Shown here: positions 25,386 through 34,510 of the stretch, piece after piece | Numbering within the stretch: the first letter of the stretch is position 1 | Layout of the letters: each line of letters starts with the position of its first letter | Assembly: GCF_000384315.1 (NCBI RefSeq) | Contig: NZ_ARVW01000001.1 | Coordinates: 1,063,746 to 1,127,745, forward strand | From: Amycolatopsis nigrescens CSC17Ta-90 | GTDB lineage: Bacteria > Actinomycetota > Actinomycetes > Mycobacteriales > Pseudonocardiaceae | Direction of reading: 5' to 3' | DNA length: 64,000 nt | The notes under the pieces: model-generated | Database searches by the model: none | The model's input: only the letters and a program-made list of their open reading frames with translations | Told to the model about the DNA's origin: nothing | Made by a program: the position numbers and the translations under genes

Positions 25386-26719
25386 CCGCGGCTCGCTTCC
25401 ACGGCGGCGACCGGCACGTCCGGGACGGCGGCAGCCGCGGGACCGTCTTCGAGCAGTCGCTCGGTCTTGGTCCACGAGTTCCGCCCGGCCAACATCCGGA
25501 ACAGCGCCCGCCACGTCGAGACCACGCCGAGGAACAGGAAAAGCGGGTACAGCAGGCCCGCCAGCAGGCAGCGGTACAGCGGTTCTTCGCGCAGCCGGTA
25601 CCGGTACACCACCGCCCAGATCAGACCGGGCACCAGCAGCATCGCCAGCCAGACCACCCCCGCCACCGGCAACGCCGAGCCGGCCGCGACCAGCCCGCCC
25701 AGGGTGCCGCCGGTGGCCACCGCGACCGCGGACGCCACCAGCACTCCGCACACCAGCAAGGAAAACGGCACGGTCAGCCAGGGCGTGACCAGATAGAGAC
25801 CGAAGTCGACCAGCCCGACGCTGCCGACGAACCTGGACATCGAAAGCCGGCGCAGGTGTCCGGCGCACTGCAGGTTGCCCTGCGCCCAGCGAGCGCGCTG
25901 GCGGAGCAGCCGGCGCACATCGGTCAGCCCCTGCTGCGTCACCCACGCGGTTTTGGTGTAGCGCAACCGAATCCCGGCCAGGTGCAGCCGCAGCCCGAGT
26001 TCGAGGTCTTCGACGAGGCACTTGGACCACGGCGCCGGATCGAACCTGGCCAGCACGGACAGCCTGGTGAACTGCCCGTTGCCGCCCATGCCGACGCTGC
26101 CGAGCAGGTCCCGCAGCGACTGCGACGCGTCCGCGACCACGCCGAACTCGAGGTCCTGCAACAGGGCCAGCACGTTGCTGCGGTTGTGGATGCGCACCCG
26201 GCACTGCACCGCGCCGACCGAGCGTTCCGCGAACAGCTTGGCGATCTCCCCCAGCATGCCGGGGCTGCCACGGCCGTCGCCGTCGATCACACCGACCACG
26301 GTCCGGCTCACCGAGCCCTCTTCCTTCGCCGCCGCGAGGATGTGGCGGTAGGCCGCGTTGAGCGCCTCTCCCTTGCCCTGTCTGGCTTCTGGCGGGTCGC
26401 GGCGCAGTACGTGCAGCCGCGGGTCGGCGATCCCGGCGAGCACCTCCGGGGTGGCGTCGTCCGAGCCGTCGTCCACCACCAGCACCCGGACCGGGGTGCC
26501 GGCGGCGCCCAGGGACAAGGCGTTGAGCACGGTCTTGCCGACCACCCGCTCCTCGTTCAGCGCCGGGATGATGATCCAGAACGTCAGCTGCTCGTTGGGC
26601 GGCGCGTCCGGCCGTCGCGGCCGGGGCACCCGCCAGGTGAACGCCGCCAGCACCAGGTTGTGCACCGGCCACCACAGCAGCAGCACGGCCATCAGCACGG
26701 AGGAGACCGGCCCGGTCAA
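25382..26719 (-). CDS. Processive family 2 glycosyltransferase (polysaccharide synthase)
   Basis: A 445-residue inner-membrane GT2 enzyme of the cellulose/hyaluronan/poly-GlcNAc synthase type. It has an N-terminal membrane helix, donor-binding Asp residues in VVDDGSDD (83-84) and IDGDG (146-148), the base in LVEDLE (237-238), and the processive signature QRARW (274-278), followed by three or more C-terminal helices (about 300-415). It should polymerise a nucleotide-sugar and extrude the chain. The TTG start at 26719 overlaps the stop of a 58-residue upstream gene. A divergent UDP-GlcNAc 2-epimerase suggests ManNAc- or GlcNAc-based polymer. Confidence 0.88.
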   Translation of the reverse strand: MTGPVSSVLMAVLLLWWPVHNLVLAAFTWRVPRPRRPDAPPNEQLTFWIIIPALNEERVVGKTVLNALSLGAAGTPVRVLVVDDGSDDATPEVLAGIADPRLHVLRRDPPEARQGKGEALNAAYRHILAAAKEEGSVSRTVVGVIDGDGRGSPGMLGEIAKLFAERSVGAVQCRVRIHNRSNVLALLQDLEFGVVADASQSLRDLLGSVGMGGNGQFTRLSVLARFDPAPWSKCLVEDLELGLRLHLAGIRLRYTKTAWVTQQGLTDVRRLLRQRARWAQGNLQCAGHLRRLSMSRFVGSVGLVDFGLYLVTPWLTVPFSLLVCGVLVASAVAVATGGTLGGLVAAGSALPVAGVVWLAMLLVPGLIWAVVYRYRLREEPLYRCLLAGLLYPLFLFLGVVSTWRALFRMLAGRNSWTKTERLLEDGPAAAAVPDVPVAAVEASRG

Positions 26720-26892
26720 AGCCGGTGCGCCGGTGCGGAGCCGGTGCGCTGCCGCAGCCGCAGCGAACGGGTGGCGAGCGCACTCATCAGCAGCGCGGCC
26801 ACTCCGGCCGCGATCAGCATCCAGTAGGGCCCCCCGACCACTCCCACCCCGGCCACCGAGACCGTGGCAGGAAACACCCTGACCACTGACAT
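26716..26892 (-). CDS. Small membrane protein, 58 aa, first gene of the glycosyltransferase operon
   Basis: Begins at ATG 26892 with a strong CGGAGGAAAA Shine-Dalgarno sequence and ends with a TGA that overlaps the TTG start of the glycosyltransferase (TTGA), so translation of the enzyme probably depends on it. The product has a hydrophobic core (PYWMLIAAGVAALLMSALA, about residues 22-40) flanked by an Arg-rich tail (RSLRLRQR), i.e. a single-span membrane protein. It may be a small subunit or regulator of the synthase. No family was recognised. Confidence 0.7.
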   Translation of the reverse strand: MSVVRVFPATVSVAGVGVVGGPYWMLIAAGVAALLMSALATRSLRLRQRTGSAPAHRL

Positions 26893-27101
26893 TTTTCCTC
26901 CGTTAGAGTTCCTCGGCGCACCGGCTACCCAGAGTGCGTCGAGCAGGAATTACGCGCGTATCGCTCACTCATTCGAGTTGTGCCTGAGGTATGTTACAAA
27001 CATCGAAAGCGCTGCGTAGCGTTCTTGATCACCCTGTCGGGAAAACGCCCTAGAACAACCCGTCACAAACCTTGTAAAAACTGTCATTGGAGTGTATTTA
27101 G

Positions 27102-28316
27102 GTGAGCACGCAGCCGGAGGCGAAGAAACCAGAGATCTGGCTTGTCGCAGGTACCCGCCCGGAGGCGGTGAAACTGGCTCCGGTCGCGAAGGCACTCACC
27201 CAAGTGGGTCGGCTGCGGCCTGTGATGGTGGCCACCGGCCAGCACCCGGCCATGGTCGACCAGGCCTTGGCCGCTTTCGGAATGGCACCGGACGAAAGGC
27301 TCACCCTCGACCGCGCGGACGGCGGGCAGCCCGAACTCTTCGCTCAGCTCATCACCGGACTGGATCGGCTCGCCGCCCGGCGCGAGCCGGCGGCCGTGCT
27401 CGTACAGGGCGACACCACCACAACACTGGCCGGCACGATGGTCGCATTCTGGCGACGAATTCCCATCATTCACCTGGAAGCCGGATTGCGTTCCTTCGAC
27501 CTCGATGCTCCGTTTCCTGAGGAACTGAATCGCAGAATGATCTCCCAGGCCGCCGGTCTGCATCTGGCGCCGACCGCGGACGCCGCGAAGAACCTGCTGG
27601 ACGGCGGCGCCGACCCGGACCGCGTGCTGGTGACCGGCAATACCGTGGTGGACGCCATTCTCGCGGTCACCGACCGCCCGGTGCGGTTCACCGACCCGGC
27701 GCTGGCCGACGTCGTGGAGAACGCCACCCGCGGCCACCACAAACTGATGCTGGTCACCGCGCACCGCCGCGAATCCTGGGGCCAGCCGCTTTCACAGGTG
27801 CTGTCTGCGGTGGCCGAGCTGGTGGCGTCCGACGAAGACCTCCAGGTGGTGCTCCCGGTGCACCCGAACCCGGAGGTGCGGCGGCTGGTTTCGGCCGCGC
27901 TCGGCGCCACGCCGCGCATCCTGCTCACCGAGCCGCTGCCCTACCAGGAGCTCGCGGCGGTGCTCGCGGCGAGCACCCTGGTGCTGTCCGACTCCGGCGG
28001 CATCCAGGAGGAGGCGCCCACCTTCGGCGTGCCGGTGCTGGTGCTGCGCGAGGTCACCGAGCGGATGGAGGCGGTCGACGCGGGCTGCGCCGCGCTGGTC
28101 GGCACCGACCGCGAGCTGATCGTGCGCACCGCCTCGCGGCTGCTGGCCGACGCCACCGCCAGGGCGGCCATGATGAGCGCGGGCAACCCCTTCGGCGACG
28201 GCCTCGCGGCCGAGCGCACCGAACGCGCGCTGGGCTGGCTGCTCGGCCTCGATCCATGGCTGCCCGCCCCGTTCGAGCACCTGACGGCGCTGGCCGACGA
28301 CTCGACCCGCCCGTGA
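27102..28316 (+). CDS. wecB: UDP-N-acetylglucosamine 2-epimerase (non-hydrolysing)
   Basis: A 404-residue enzyme that interconverts UDP-GlcNAc and UDP-ManNAc. The family motifs are clear: GTRPEAVKLAPVAKAL near the N-terminus, QGDTTTTLAGTMVAFW, HLEAGLRSFD, PFPEELNRRMISQAAGLHLAPT, TAHRRESWG and SDSGGIQEEAPTFGVPVLVLRE. The GTG start at 27102 has GGAG 9 bases upstream. It is divergent from the glycosyltransferase operon across an AT-rich 209-base region and coupled by a 4-base overlap to a DUF2334 gene, consistent with supplying an amino-sugar for a surface polysaccharide. Confidence 0.93.
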   Translation: MSTQPEAKKPEIWLVAGTRPEAVKLAPVAKALTQVGRLRPVMVATGQHPAMVDQALAAFGMAPDERLTLDRADGGQPELFAQLITGLDRLAARREPAAVLVQGDTTTTLAGTMVAFWRRIPIIHLEAGLRSFDLDAPFPEELNRRMISQAAGLHLAPTADAAKNLLDGGADPDRVLVTGNTVVDAILAVTDRPVRFTDPALADVVENATRGHHKLMLVTAHRRESWGQPLSQVLSAVAELVASDEDLQVVLPVHPNPEVRRLVSAALGATPRILLTEPLPYQELAAVLAASTLVLSDSGGIQEEAPTFGVPVLVLREVTERMEAVDAGCAALVGTDRELIVRTASRLLADATARAAMMSAGNPFGDGLAAERTERALGWLLGLDPWLPAPFEHLTALADDSTRP

Positions 28317-30040
28317 GCACGATGCCCGGCCGCGTCCTCTCGTTCCACCGCCGCCTGCCCGCCGCGCTGCGGCTGGTCGTGCTGGCCGCGGTGCTCGTGC
28401 TCGTCGCGGTGCTCGTCCTGCGGGTCACGTCGCGGCCAGCCGGCCAGGCCAGCGCGCCCGCCGATCCGGTGCCGTTGACCGGGCCCGCCGCGGCGGCCGG
28501 CAACGCGGGTGCCGCCGGGCCGGGCGGCCGGGACGACCGGCGCACCCTGGTGCTCTACGACGACGGCAGGCGCGCCGGGCTGCCCCACGCCGCCGCCGAG
28601 GACGTGGCGCAGGCCGAGGCCTACGCGATGTTCACCGCCAACCTCGTCTCCAGGGCCACCGCCTGGGACCTGCTCCCGGCCGCGGACTACCGGCGCGGCA
28701 AGGCGATGGACTATGCGTCCCTGGTGTACATCGGCTCGGTTTACGACGGCGAGCTGCCCGCGGAGTTCAGCGCGGACGTGCTCGGCTCGCCGGTGCCGGT
28801 GCTCTGGATCGGCGCCAACATCTGGCAGCTCTTCGACCGGGTGCCCGGCGCCGCCGGGCGGCTCGGCTGGACCCAGACCGGCTACCGCGCCGACTCACCG
28901 TCCGAAGTGGACTACAAGGGGACCGCGCTGCGCCGGGACCCGGCCGCGGGCACCGGGGTGCTCGGCATCAACGTGACCGACGCGCGCAAGGCGACCGTGC
29001 TGGCCGAGGCGAAGGCCGGGCAGCACAGCACGCCGTGGGCGGTCCGCGCCGGCACGCTGACCTACCTCGCCGAGGTGCCCTACGCCTACACCGGCGCGGG
29101 TGACCGTTATCTCGCCGCCGCCGATATCTTGCTCGGCACTCTGGCCCCGGACACCGCGGAACGGCACCGCGCGCTGGTCCGGATCGAGGACGTCGGGCCG
29201 CGCACCGACCCCGCGCAGATCCGGGCGATCACCTCGTATCTGGCCTCGAAGAAGGTGCCGTTCTCGCTGGCGGTCTACCCGTACTACACGGACCCGCTCG
29301 GCAAGGCGAACAACGGGCAGCCCACCTTCGCCAGGCTGGTGGACAGCCCCGATCTCGTCGACGCGCTGCGCGAGGCCACCGAGCGGGGCGCCACCCTGCT
29401 CATGCACGGCTACAGCCACCAGTACCGCGAACAGCCCAACCCCTACGACGGGGTGAGCGCCGCCGACTTCGAGTTCTTCCGCGCTGCGCTGGACCAGGAC
29501 GACAACGTGCGGCTCTCCGGCCCGGTGCCGGAGGACTCCCCGCAGTGGTTCAGCGACCGGATCGCCACCGGGCTCGGCGAGTTCGCCAGGGTCGGCCTGC
29601 CGAGGCCCGCGTTCTTCGAGTTCCCGCACTACGCCGGCTCCGCGGCCGACTACCAGGCCGTCACGCCGATCTTCGGCGCCAGGTACGACCGGGGCAGCTA
29701 CTACGCCGGTTTCTGCCCTGGTGGCAAATGCGGCTCGAGCACCGTTTCGTACCAGGAGGTCTACGGGCAGTTCTTCCCGTACCCGGTGCGGGACGTGTAC
29801 GGCGCGGTCGTGGTGCCGGAGAACATCGGCAACGTCGCACCGTCCTCGTTCAACCAGCACTCGGCCAGGTCCGGGGCGGAAATGGTGGCCGACGCCGCCA
29901 CCGCCAGGGTGGTGCGGGACAACGTGGCGAGTTTCTTCTACCACCCGTTCCTCGGCACCGACGGCCTGGCCGCGCTGGTGGACGGCATCAGCGGCCTCGG
30001 TTACCAGTTCGCCTCACCAGGCGACGTTCTCCGCGGCTGA
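28313..30040 (+). CDS. Membrane-anchored DUF2334 polysaccharide deacetylase-like protein, copy 1
   Basis: A 575-residue protein with an N-terminal membrane helix (LRLVVLAAVLVLVAVLVLRV, about residues 20-40), an Ala/Gly/Pro linker and a DUF2334-type domain. The N-terminal part has a Rossmann-like element (TLVLYDD, ASLVYIGSVYDGELP) and the catalytic part has a NodB-like metal-site pattern: RIEDVGPRTDP (Asp), HGYSHQYR (H-x3-H). This is the domain found in PelA-like deacetylases. It overlaps the epimerase stop by 4 bases (GTGA). It probably de-N-acetylates the polymer made by the neighbouring synthase. Confidence 0.85.
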   Translation: MSTMPGRVLSFHRRLPAALRLVVLAAVLVLVAVLVLRVTSRPAGQASAPADPVPLTGPAAAAGNAGAAGPGGRDDRRTLVLYDDGRRAGLPHAAAEDVAQAEAYAMFTANLVSRATAWDLLPAADYRRGKAMDYASLVYIGSVYDGELPAEFSADVLGSPVPVLWIGANIWQLFDRVPGAAGRLGWTQTGYRADSPSEVDYKGTALRRDPAAGTGVLGINVTDARKATVLAEAKAGQHSTPWAVRAGTLTYLAEVPYAYTGAGDRYLAAADILLGTLAPDTAERHRALVRIEDVGPRTDPAQIRAITSYLASKKVPFSLAVYPYYTDPLGKANNGQPTFARLVDSPDLVDALREATERGATLLMHGYSHQYREQPNPYDGVSAADFEFFRAALDQDDNVRLSGPVPEDSPQWFSDRIATGLGEFARVGLPRPAFFEFPHYAGSAADYQAVTPIFGARYDRGSYYAGFCPGGKCGSSTVSYQEVYGQFFPYPVRDVYGAVVVPENIGNVAPSSFNQHSARSGAEMVADAATARVVRDNVASFFYHPFLGTDGLAALVDGISGLGYQFASPGDVLRG

Positions 30041-30079
30041 CCCCCTTTTCGATCCACCCCTTCTGAAAGGCGGGATATC

Positions 30080-31690
30080 TTGGCTGGCTCACGAAGAACC
30101 ATGCGGACCGTGCTCGCGGCGGTCGTCCTGTTGCTCGCCGTACCCGGCACTGCACGGGCCGCCGAACCTGCGCCGTCCTACCCCGGCGCGCCCGGTTCGG
30201 ACCCGGGCCGCAGGACACTGGTGCTCTACGACACCACCGGCCCCTACGGCTGGCTCGGCGAGCCGTACGCGGTCCAAATAGGACAACTGGCCTCGCACGG
30301 CGGAAGCTGGGCGATGCGGCCGGTGACCCAGTACACCAAGGGCGAACTGGCCGGCTACACGTCGGTGATCTACGCCGGGTCCACCTACGACGAGCCGCTG
30401 CCGTCGGCGTTCCTGGACGACGTGCTCGGCGGCACCCGCCCGGTGCTGTGGCTGAACGACAACATCTGGCAGCTCGAAGCCAGGGCCGGTGACTTCCCCG
30501 CCCGGTACGGCTGGGAGCCGGACGAGTTCGACACCAGCACGGTGCGCACCATCCGGTACCGCGGCGCGTCGCTGAGCCGAAGTGAGCTCGCCGCGCCGAG
30601 CGGCATCCTGCGCCCGGAAATCGACGACCCGGCCCTGGTCACCACCGTGGGCACGGCGGTCCGCCCGGACGGCAGCACCTTTCCCTGGGGGGTGCGCTCC
30701 GGCGCGCTGACCTACATCGGTGAGATCCCGTTGTCCTACATCGGCGAGGGCGACCGCTACCTGGCGCTGGCGGACGTGGTCAGCGGGCTGGTCCGGCCGG
30801 GGGCGCCGGACCGCAAGCGCGCGCTGGTGCGGATCGAGGACGTCGGCCCGGACGCCGATCCGGCCGAGCTGCGGGCGATCACGGACTACCTGCACAGCAA
30901 GCGGGTGCCGTTCTCTCTCGCGGTGTACCCGCGCTACGAAGACCCGAAGGGCGTCTACCACAACGGGGTCCCGACCCGGATGGACCTGCGCGAGGTGCCC
31001 GAGGTGGTGCAGGCGCTGCGGTACGCCGAGGCGCGCGGCGGCACGCTGCTGATGCACGGCTACACCCACCAGTACGAGACGGTGGACAATCCCTACGACG
31101 CGGTCAGCGCGGACGACTTCGAGTTCTACGGCGCGCACGTGGACGAAGCGGACTACGTAAGGCTGGACGGGCCGGTGCCCAAGGACTCCGCGCTCTGGGC
31201 CACCGGCCGAGTCATCGCGTCCAGGGGCGCGTTCCGGGCCGCCGGCCTGGCCGAGCCGACCATCTTCGAACCGCCGCACTACGCCGCTTCGGCGGTGGAC
31301 TACCAGGTGTTCAACCAGCAGTTCGGCCTGCGCTACGACCGGGGGCTGTACTTTCCCGGCTGGTGCCCCGCTGGGAAGTGCGGTTCCGGCCAGCCGGACT
31401 ACACCCGCGAGTACGGCCAGTACTTTCCTTACCTGGTAAGGGATGTCTACGGCTCGACGGTGATCCCCGAGGGTCTCGGCAACGTCGAGCTCGAAGAGAT
31501 GAACCACCATCCGCCGCGATTGCCGGCGGAGATCGTGGCGGCCGCGAAGGCGAACCTCGCGGTCACCGACGGGACGGCCAGCTTCTTCTACCACCCGTAC
31601 CTGGGCGTGGACGACCTCCGCAAGGTCGTGGAGGGCATCCAGGGCCTCGGCTACCAGTTCGTCCCCGCCGGCGAGGTGGCGAAGGGCTAA
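30080..31690 (+). CDS. Secreted DUF2334 polysaccharide deacetylase-like protein, copy 2
   Basis: A 536-residue paralogue of the preceding gene with a cleavable signal peptide (MRTVLAAVVLLLAVPGTARA) instead of a membrane anchor. Conserved pieces recur: RIEDVGPDADP, HGYTHQYE, EPPHYAAS, FFYHPYLG and a Cys pair in WCPAGKCGSG. The TTG at 30080 with AAAGGCGGG upstream was chosen; ATG at 30101 is possible. One anchored and one released copy suggests action on the polysaccharide both at the membrane and outside. It ends at the convergent HxlR gene with a 4-base overlap. Confidence 0.85.
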   Translation: MAGSRRTMRTVLAAVVLLLAVPGTARAAEPAPSYPGAPGSDPGRRTLVLYDTTGPYGWLGEPYAVQIGQLASHGGSWAMRPVTQYTKGELAGYTSVIYAGSTYDEPLPSAFLDDVLGGTRPVLWLNDNIWQLEARAGDFPARYGWEPDEFDTSTVRTIRYRGASLSRSELAAPSGILRPEIDDPALVTTVGTAVRPDGSTFPWGVRSGALTYIGEIPLSYIGEGDRYLALADVVSGLVRPGAPDRKRALVRIEDVGPDADPAELRAITDYLHSKRVPFSLAVYPRYEDPKGVYHNGVPTRMDLREVPEVVQALRYAEARGGTLLMHGYTHQYETVDNPYDAVSADDFEFYGAHVDEADYVRLDGPVPKDSALWATGRVIASRGAFRAAGLAEPTIFEPPHYAASAVDYQVFNQQFGLRYDRGLYFPGWCPAGKCGSGQPDYTREYGQYFPYLVRDVYGSTVIPEGLGNVELEEMNHHPPRLPAEIVAAAKANLAVTDGTASFFYHPYLGVDDLRKVVEGIQGLGYQFVPAGEVAKG

Positions 31691-32040
31691 CCGTTCTCGC
31701 GGGCTTCGATCAGCTTCGCGAGGTTCTCCTGGGACCATTCGCACAGGGCGGCCATCGGCTTGCGCAGGCTGCGGCCGAGTTCGGTCAGCTCGTACTCGAC
31801 CCTGGGCGGAATCTCGGGGTAGGCGGTGCGGGTGATCAGCCTGTCCCGCTCCATCGCCCGCAGTGATTCGGTGAGCACCTTGGGAGTGATGCCGCGCAGG
31901 GGCACCTGCAGTTCGGAGAAGCGCCGCGGGCCGTCAAGCAGGCAGGTGATGATCTTTGACGTCCACTTGTCGCCGATCCGGAACAGCGGGGTGATCGGCG
32001 CGCAGCCGGCGAACAGGTCAGGGTCCAGTGGTGTGCTCAC
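31687..32040 (-). CDS. HxlR-family transcriptional regulator
   Basis: A winged-helix protein of about 117 residues: APITPLFRIGDKWTSKIITCLLDGPRRFSELQVPLRGITPKVLTESLRAMERDRLITRTAYPEIPPRVEYELTELGRSL, with the HxlR wing and a Cys near the N-terminus that in relatives can be redox- or aldehyde-responsive. GTG 32040 is taken as start; TTG 32049 is an alternative. It is divergent from an NAD(P)-binding reductase gene by about 100 bases that include GTAAC-type half-sites, so that gene is its likely target. Confidence 0.88.
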   Translation of the reverse strand: MSTPLDPDLFAGCAPITPLFRIGDKWTSKIITCLLDGPRRFSELQVPLRGITPKVLTESLRAMERDRLITRTAYPEIPPRVEYELTELGRSLRKPMAALCEWSQENLAKLIEARENG

Positions 32041-32143
32041 CCTGCCCAAGGTACGTAACTATCGTTGCGGTAACCATCACCTCCGCGGCTACCTTCGCGG
32101 CAGGCCGGCGAAAGCGCCGGCCACGGCGGACGGAGTGGCCATC

Positions 32144-32782
32144 ATGGACAGGATCGTGGTTTTCGGCGCGGGCGGACGGGCCGGCAGGCGGATCGTGGCC
32201 GAGGCGGTCGACCACGGCCATCAGGTCACCGCTGTGGTCCGCGACCCCGCACGGCACGACTTTCCCGCCGACGTGACCGTGGCAGCCGGTGACGTGACCG
32301 ACGCGGACAGCGTGGCGGCGGCCGCGGCGGGCCACGACGTGGCGATCAGTACCGTCTACCGGGCGGATGTGGACGCCCGGGAGTTCTACGCCTCGGCCGC
32401 GCGAGCCCTGCTGGACGGGTTGAAGCGGGCGGGCACCGAGCGGCTGCTGGTGGTCGGCATCGGGTCCTTGCTGGAAACCGCGCCGGGGGTCCGAGTGCTG
32501 GACGCACCCGATTTCCCGGCCGAGGCCAGGGTGTTCTCGCTGGGACATGCGGCGGGGTTGGAGGTGCTCCAGGCGGGCGAGTTGGACTGGGTGATGTTCG
32601 CGCCGCCGCCGGTGGTGCTGGGCGACGGGGACGCGCGTGCGGGGAGGTACCGGGTGGGTGGGGTTTCGGTTCTGCCGGCTTCGGAGGGGTTCTCGTACTC
32701 GGATCTTGCGGTGGTTGTGGTGCGGGAGGTTGGTTCTCCTTCTTGTTCTCGTTCTCTTGTGGCTGTGGGATATTCGGGGTAG
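32144..32782 (+). CDS. NAD(P)H-binding protein (atypical SDR)
   Basis: A 212-residue Rossmann-fold protein of the NAD(P)H-binding/NmrA-like group: MDRIVVFGAGGRAGRRIVAEAVDHGHQVTAVVRDPAR gives the GxGGxxG dinucleotide loop, followed by VAAGDVTDADSVAAAAAGHDVAIST. There is no classical YxxxK, as is usual for the atypical group that senses redox state or reduces quinones and flavins. ATG 32144 with GGAG 9 bases upstream. The HxlR regulator on the other strand is its likely controller. Confidence 0.85.
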   Translation: MDRIVVFGAGGRAGRRIVAEAVDHGHQVTAVVRDPARHDFPADVTVAAGDVTDADSVAAAAAGHDVAISTVYRADVDAREFYASAARALLDGLKRAGTERLLVVGIGSLLETAPGVRVLDAPDFPAEARVFSLGHAAGLEVLQAGELDWVMFAPPPVVLGDGDARAGRYRVGGVSVLPASEGFSYSDLAVVVVREVGSPSCSRSLVAVGYSG

Positions 32783-32813
32783 CCCGGTTTTGTCGGGGGT
32801 CGCCGATAGAATT

Positions 32814-33603
32814 ATGGGCATGGACAAAGACCAGGCTTGCGAGTTGTTGAAGGACATTCAGGTTATTCAGGAGCAGAAGTGCCGGTTGGAGGCGGCACAG
32901 CTCCGGTTGGTAGCGCGGTTGAACGAGGTCGAAGAAAGAACCAGAGGGGTGCCAGCGGAGTTGGCGCTCGGGCTGGCGATCACGAAGAACATGGCCGGTA
33001 AGCAGGTCGCGCTCGCCGAGGCATTGGCGACACGGTTACCGAAAACGTTGCAGGCCATGGAATCCGGGGTCATCGATGGGTACAAAGCCTCCAAGATCTT
33101 CGATGCCACCGCCGCACTCTCCGATGAGAAGGCCCGCGAAGTCGACGCTGTGATGGGCGATCGACTGGCGGGCAAGAACCCCTCCGGCCTGCGGCGGGCA
33201 GTGAACCGAGTGGTCGCCCGAATCGACCCGAACGGACACGCCGCCCGGACCCTGCGCCGCCACCTGGGCCGCAAAGTTGAGCTGGTGCACCAAGGCAAAG
33301 GCATGTCCACCCTGATTGTCGATGTTCCAGTGGAAGTCGGCACAGCGATCTACGCCCGCACCGACCGCGAAGCCCGCACCCTCAAGGTCAAAGGCGAGCC
33401 CCGCACACTGGACCAGCTTCGGGCCGACGTGCTCGCCGACCGGTGCCTCCGCGAACGCGGCACATCGCGTAACCCCAAGGCCGGTGTGTACCCACTATGC
33501 CGACTTCGCCACCCTGGCCAGGTCGAACAACAACCCCGCCGAACTCGCCGACACCGGCCCCATCCTCACCCGGCAAGCCAAGGAAATCGCCTACAACCTG
33601 TGA
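32814..33603 (+). pseudogene. DUF222/HNH-type protein gene, frameshifted and truncated
   Basis: The N-terminal about 225 residues match DUF222 proteins (LADRCLRERGTSRNPKAGV at the end of the intact part). Reading then continues in another frame, where THYADFATLARSNNNPAEL restores the family pattern up to a TGA at 33601. The shift lies near 33481-33492. The C-terminal HNH nuclease domain that full-length relatives of 400-500 residues carry is absent. Base composition is AT-richer than the neighbours. DUF222/HNH genes are repeated, mobile-like elements in actinobacteria, so this is probably a decaying copy. Confidence 0.8.
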
Positions 33604-33668
33604 ACGGGAGCGATGCCATGTACCAAGTGGACGGTGCCTTTGGAGTCCGTCCATAACGGACAAGATCC

Positions 33669-34465
33669 TCACCGCCTGGCGACGGCGATCAGGTGTGCGC
33701 TCGCGCCGAGAACACTGGGTTCCGACTCCACCGCCCTGACCGCATCCAGGATCGCAGCCCGGCCGTCCGGCGTCTCCCAACGATCGGCGAGTTGGGGCAG
33801 CCAGCAGGCGATGCCCTCCACGCCGACCACTTCGAGCACCTCGAGCCCGGCGTCCGCGCATTCGCCGCGTAGTTCTTCGGGCTGGTGAAAGTATGCCGTG
33901 GTGAACCAGCGCGGGTTCTCCGCCTCATTGCGATGCTGACCGTCGACCAGATCCGCCGCCACGATCCGACGGAAATCGGGGTCGAAGAACGCGCCACCGC
34001 TGAGGCCGTCGAACAAGGACGCGAACCGGGAGATCGCGGCCGCGAACACCAAGCCGCCGGGGCGAACCGCGCGAGCGGCCTCGCTCAGCGCGATCACCCG
34101 GTCTTCGCGGGTCGTGAGGTGATAGAGCGGGCCCAGCAGCAACGCGGCGTCGAAACCGGCGTCCGGGACCGGCAGCACGCGGGCGTCACCGAGCGATGCG
34201 GTCACGCCCGGCAGCCGCTGCGCCTGTTCGACATGTTCGGGACCACGTCGAACAGTTCGACTTCATGCCCGTCGTCGGCGAGCCATGCGGCATGCACCCC
34301 GGTGCCCCCACCGATGTCCAGCACCCGCGACGGTGCGCCGGGCAGGTGCCGGCGCAGGATCTCCTGCGTCCGGAGCAACTCCAGCCTGCCAAGGCCGTCG
34401 ATGATCCGCGCGCCCTCGTCGATGGTGCGGTAGTGCGCGAGGATCTCGGCGGGGATGTCGTTCAT
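33669..34465 (-). pseudogene. Class I SAM-dependent methyltransferase gene with a single-base frameshift
   Basis: The first part, from ATG 34465, holds the SAM-binding motif I VLDIGGGTGVHAAWLADDGHEVELFDVVP; it then runs out of frame to a stop near 34202. The rest resumes in another frame as LPGVTASLGDARVLPVPDAGFDAALLLGPLYHLTTREDR and extends to 33669 with a full C-terminal half. Restoring one G in the short G run near 34239-34241 joins the two parts into VVP-EHVEQAQRLPG, the family's usual sequence. A real mutation or a sequencing error are both possible. The intact product would methylate an unknown small molecule. Confidence 0.8.
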
Positions 34466-34510
34466 GCGCTCGCATGCTAGGACCCCGCCGGGCCTGCCCG
34501 CAGCCGAATA

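Noticed and set aside
26893..27101. Possible riboswitch in the AT-rich divergent gap of the exopolysaccharide locus
   Set aside because: No recognisable c-di-AMP, c-di-GMP or other aptamer core could be matched by eye; it is treated as an ordinary divergent promoter region.
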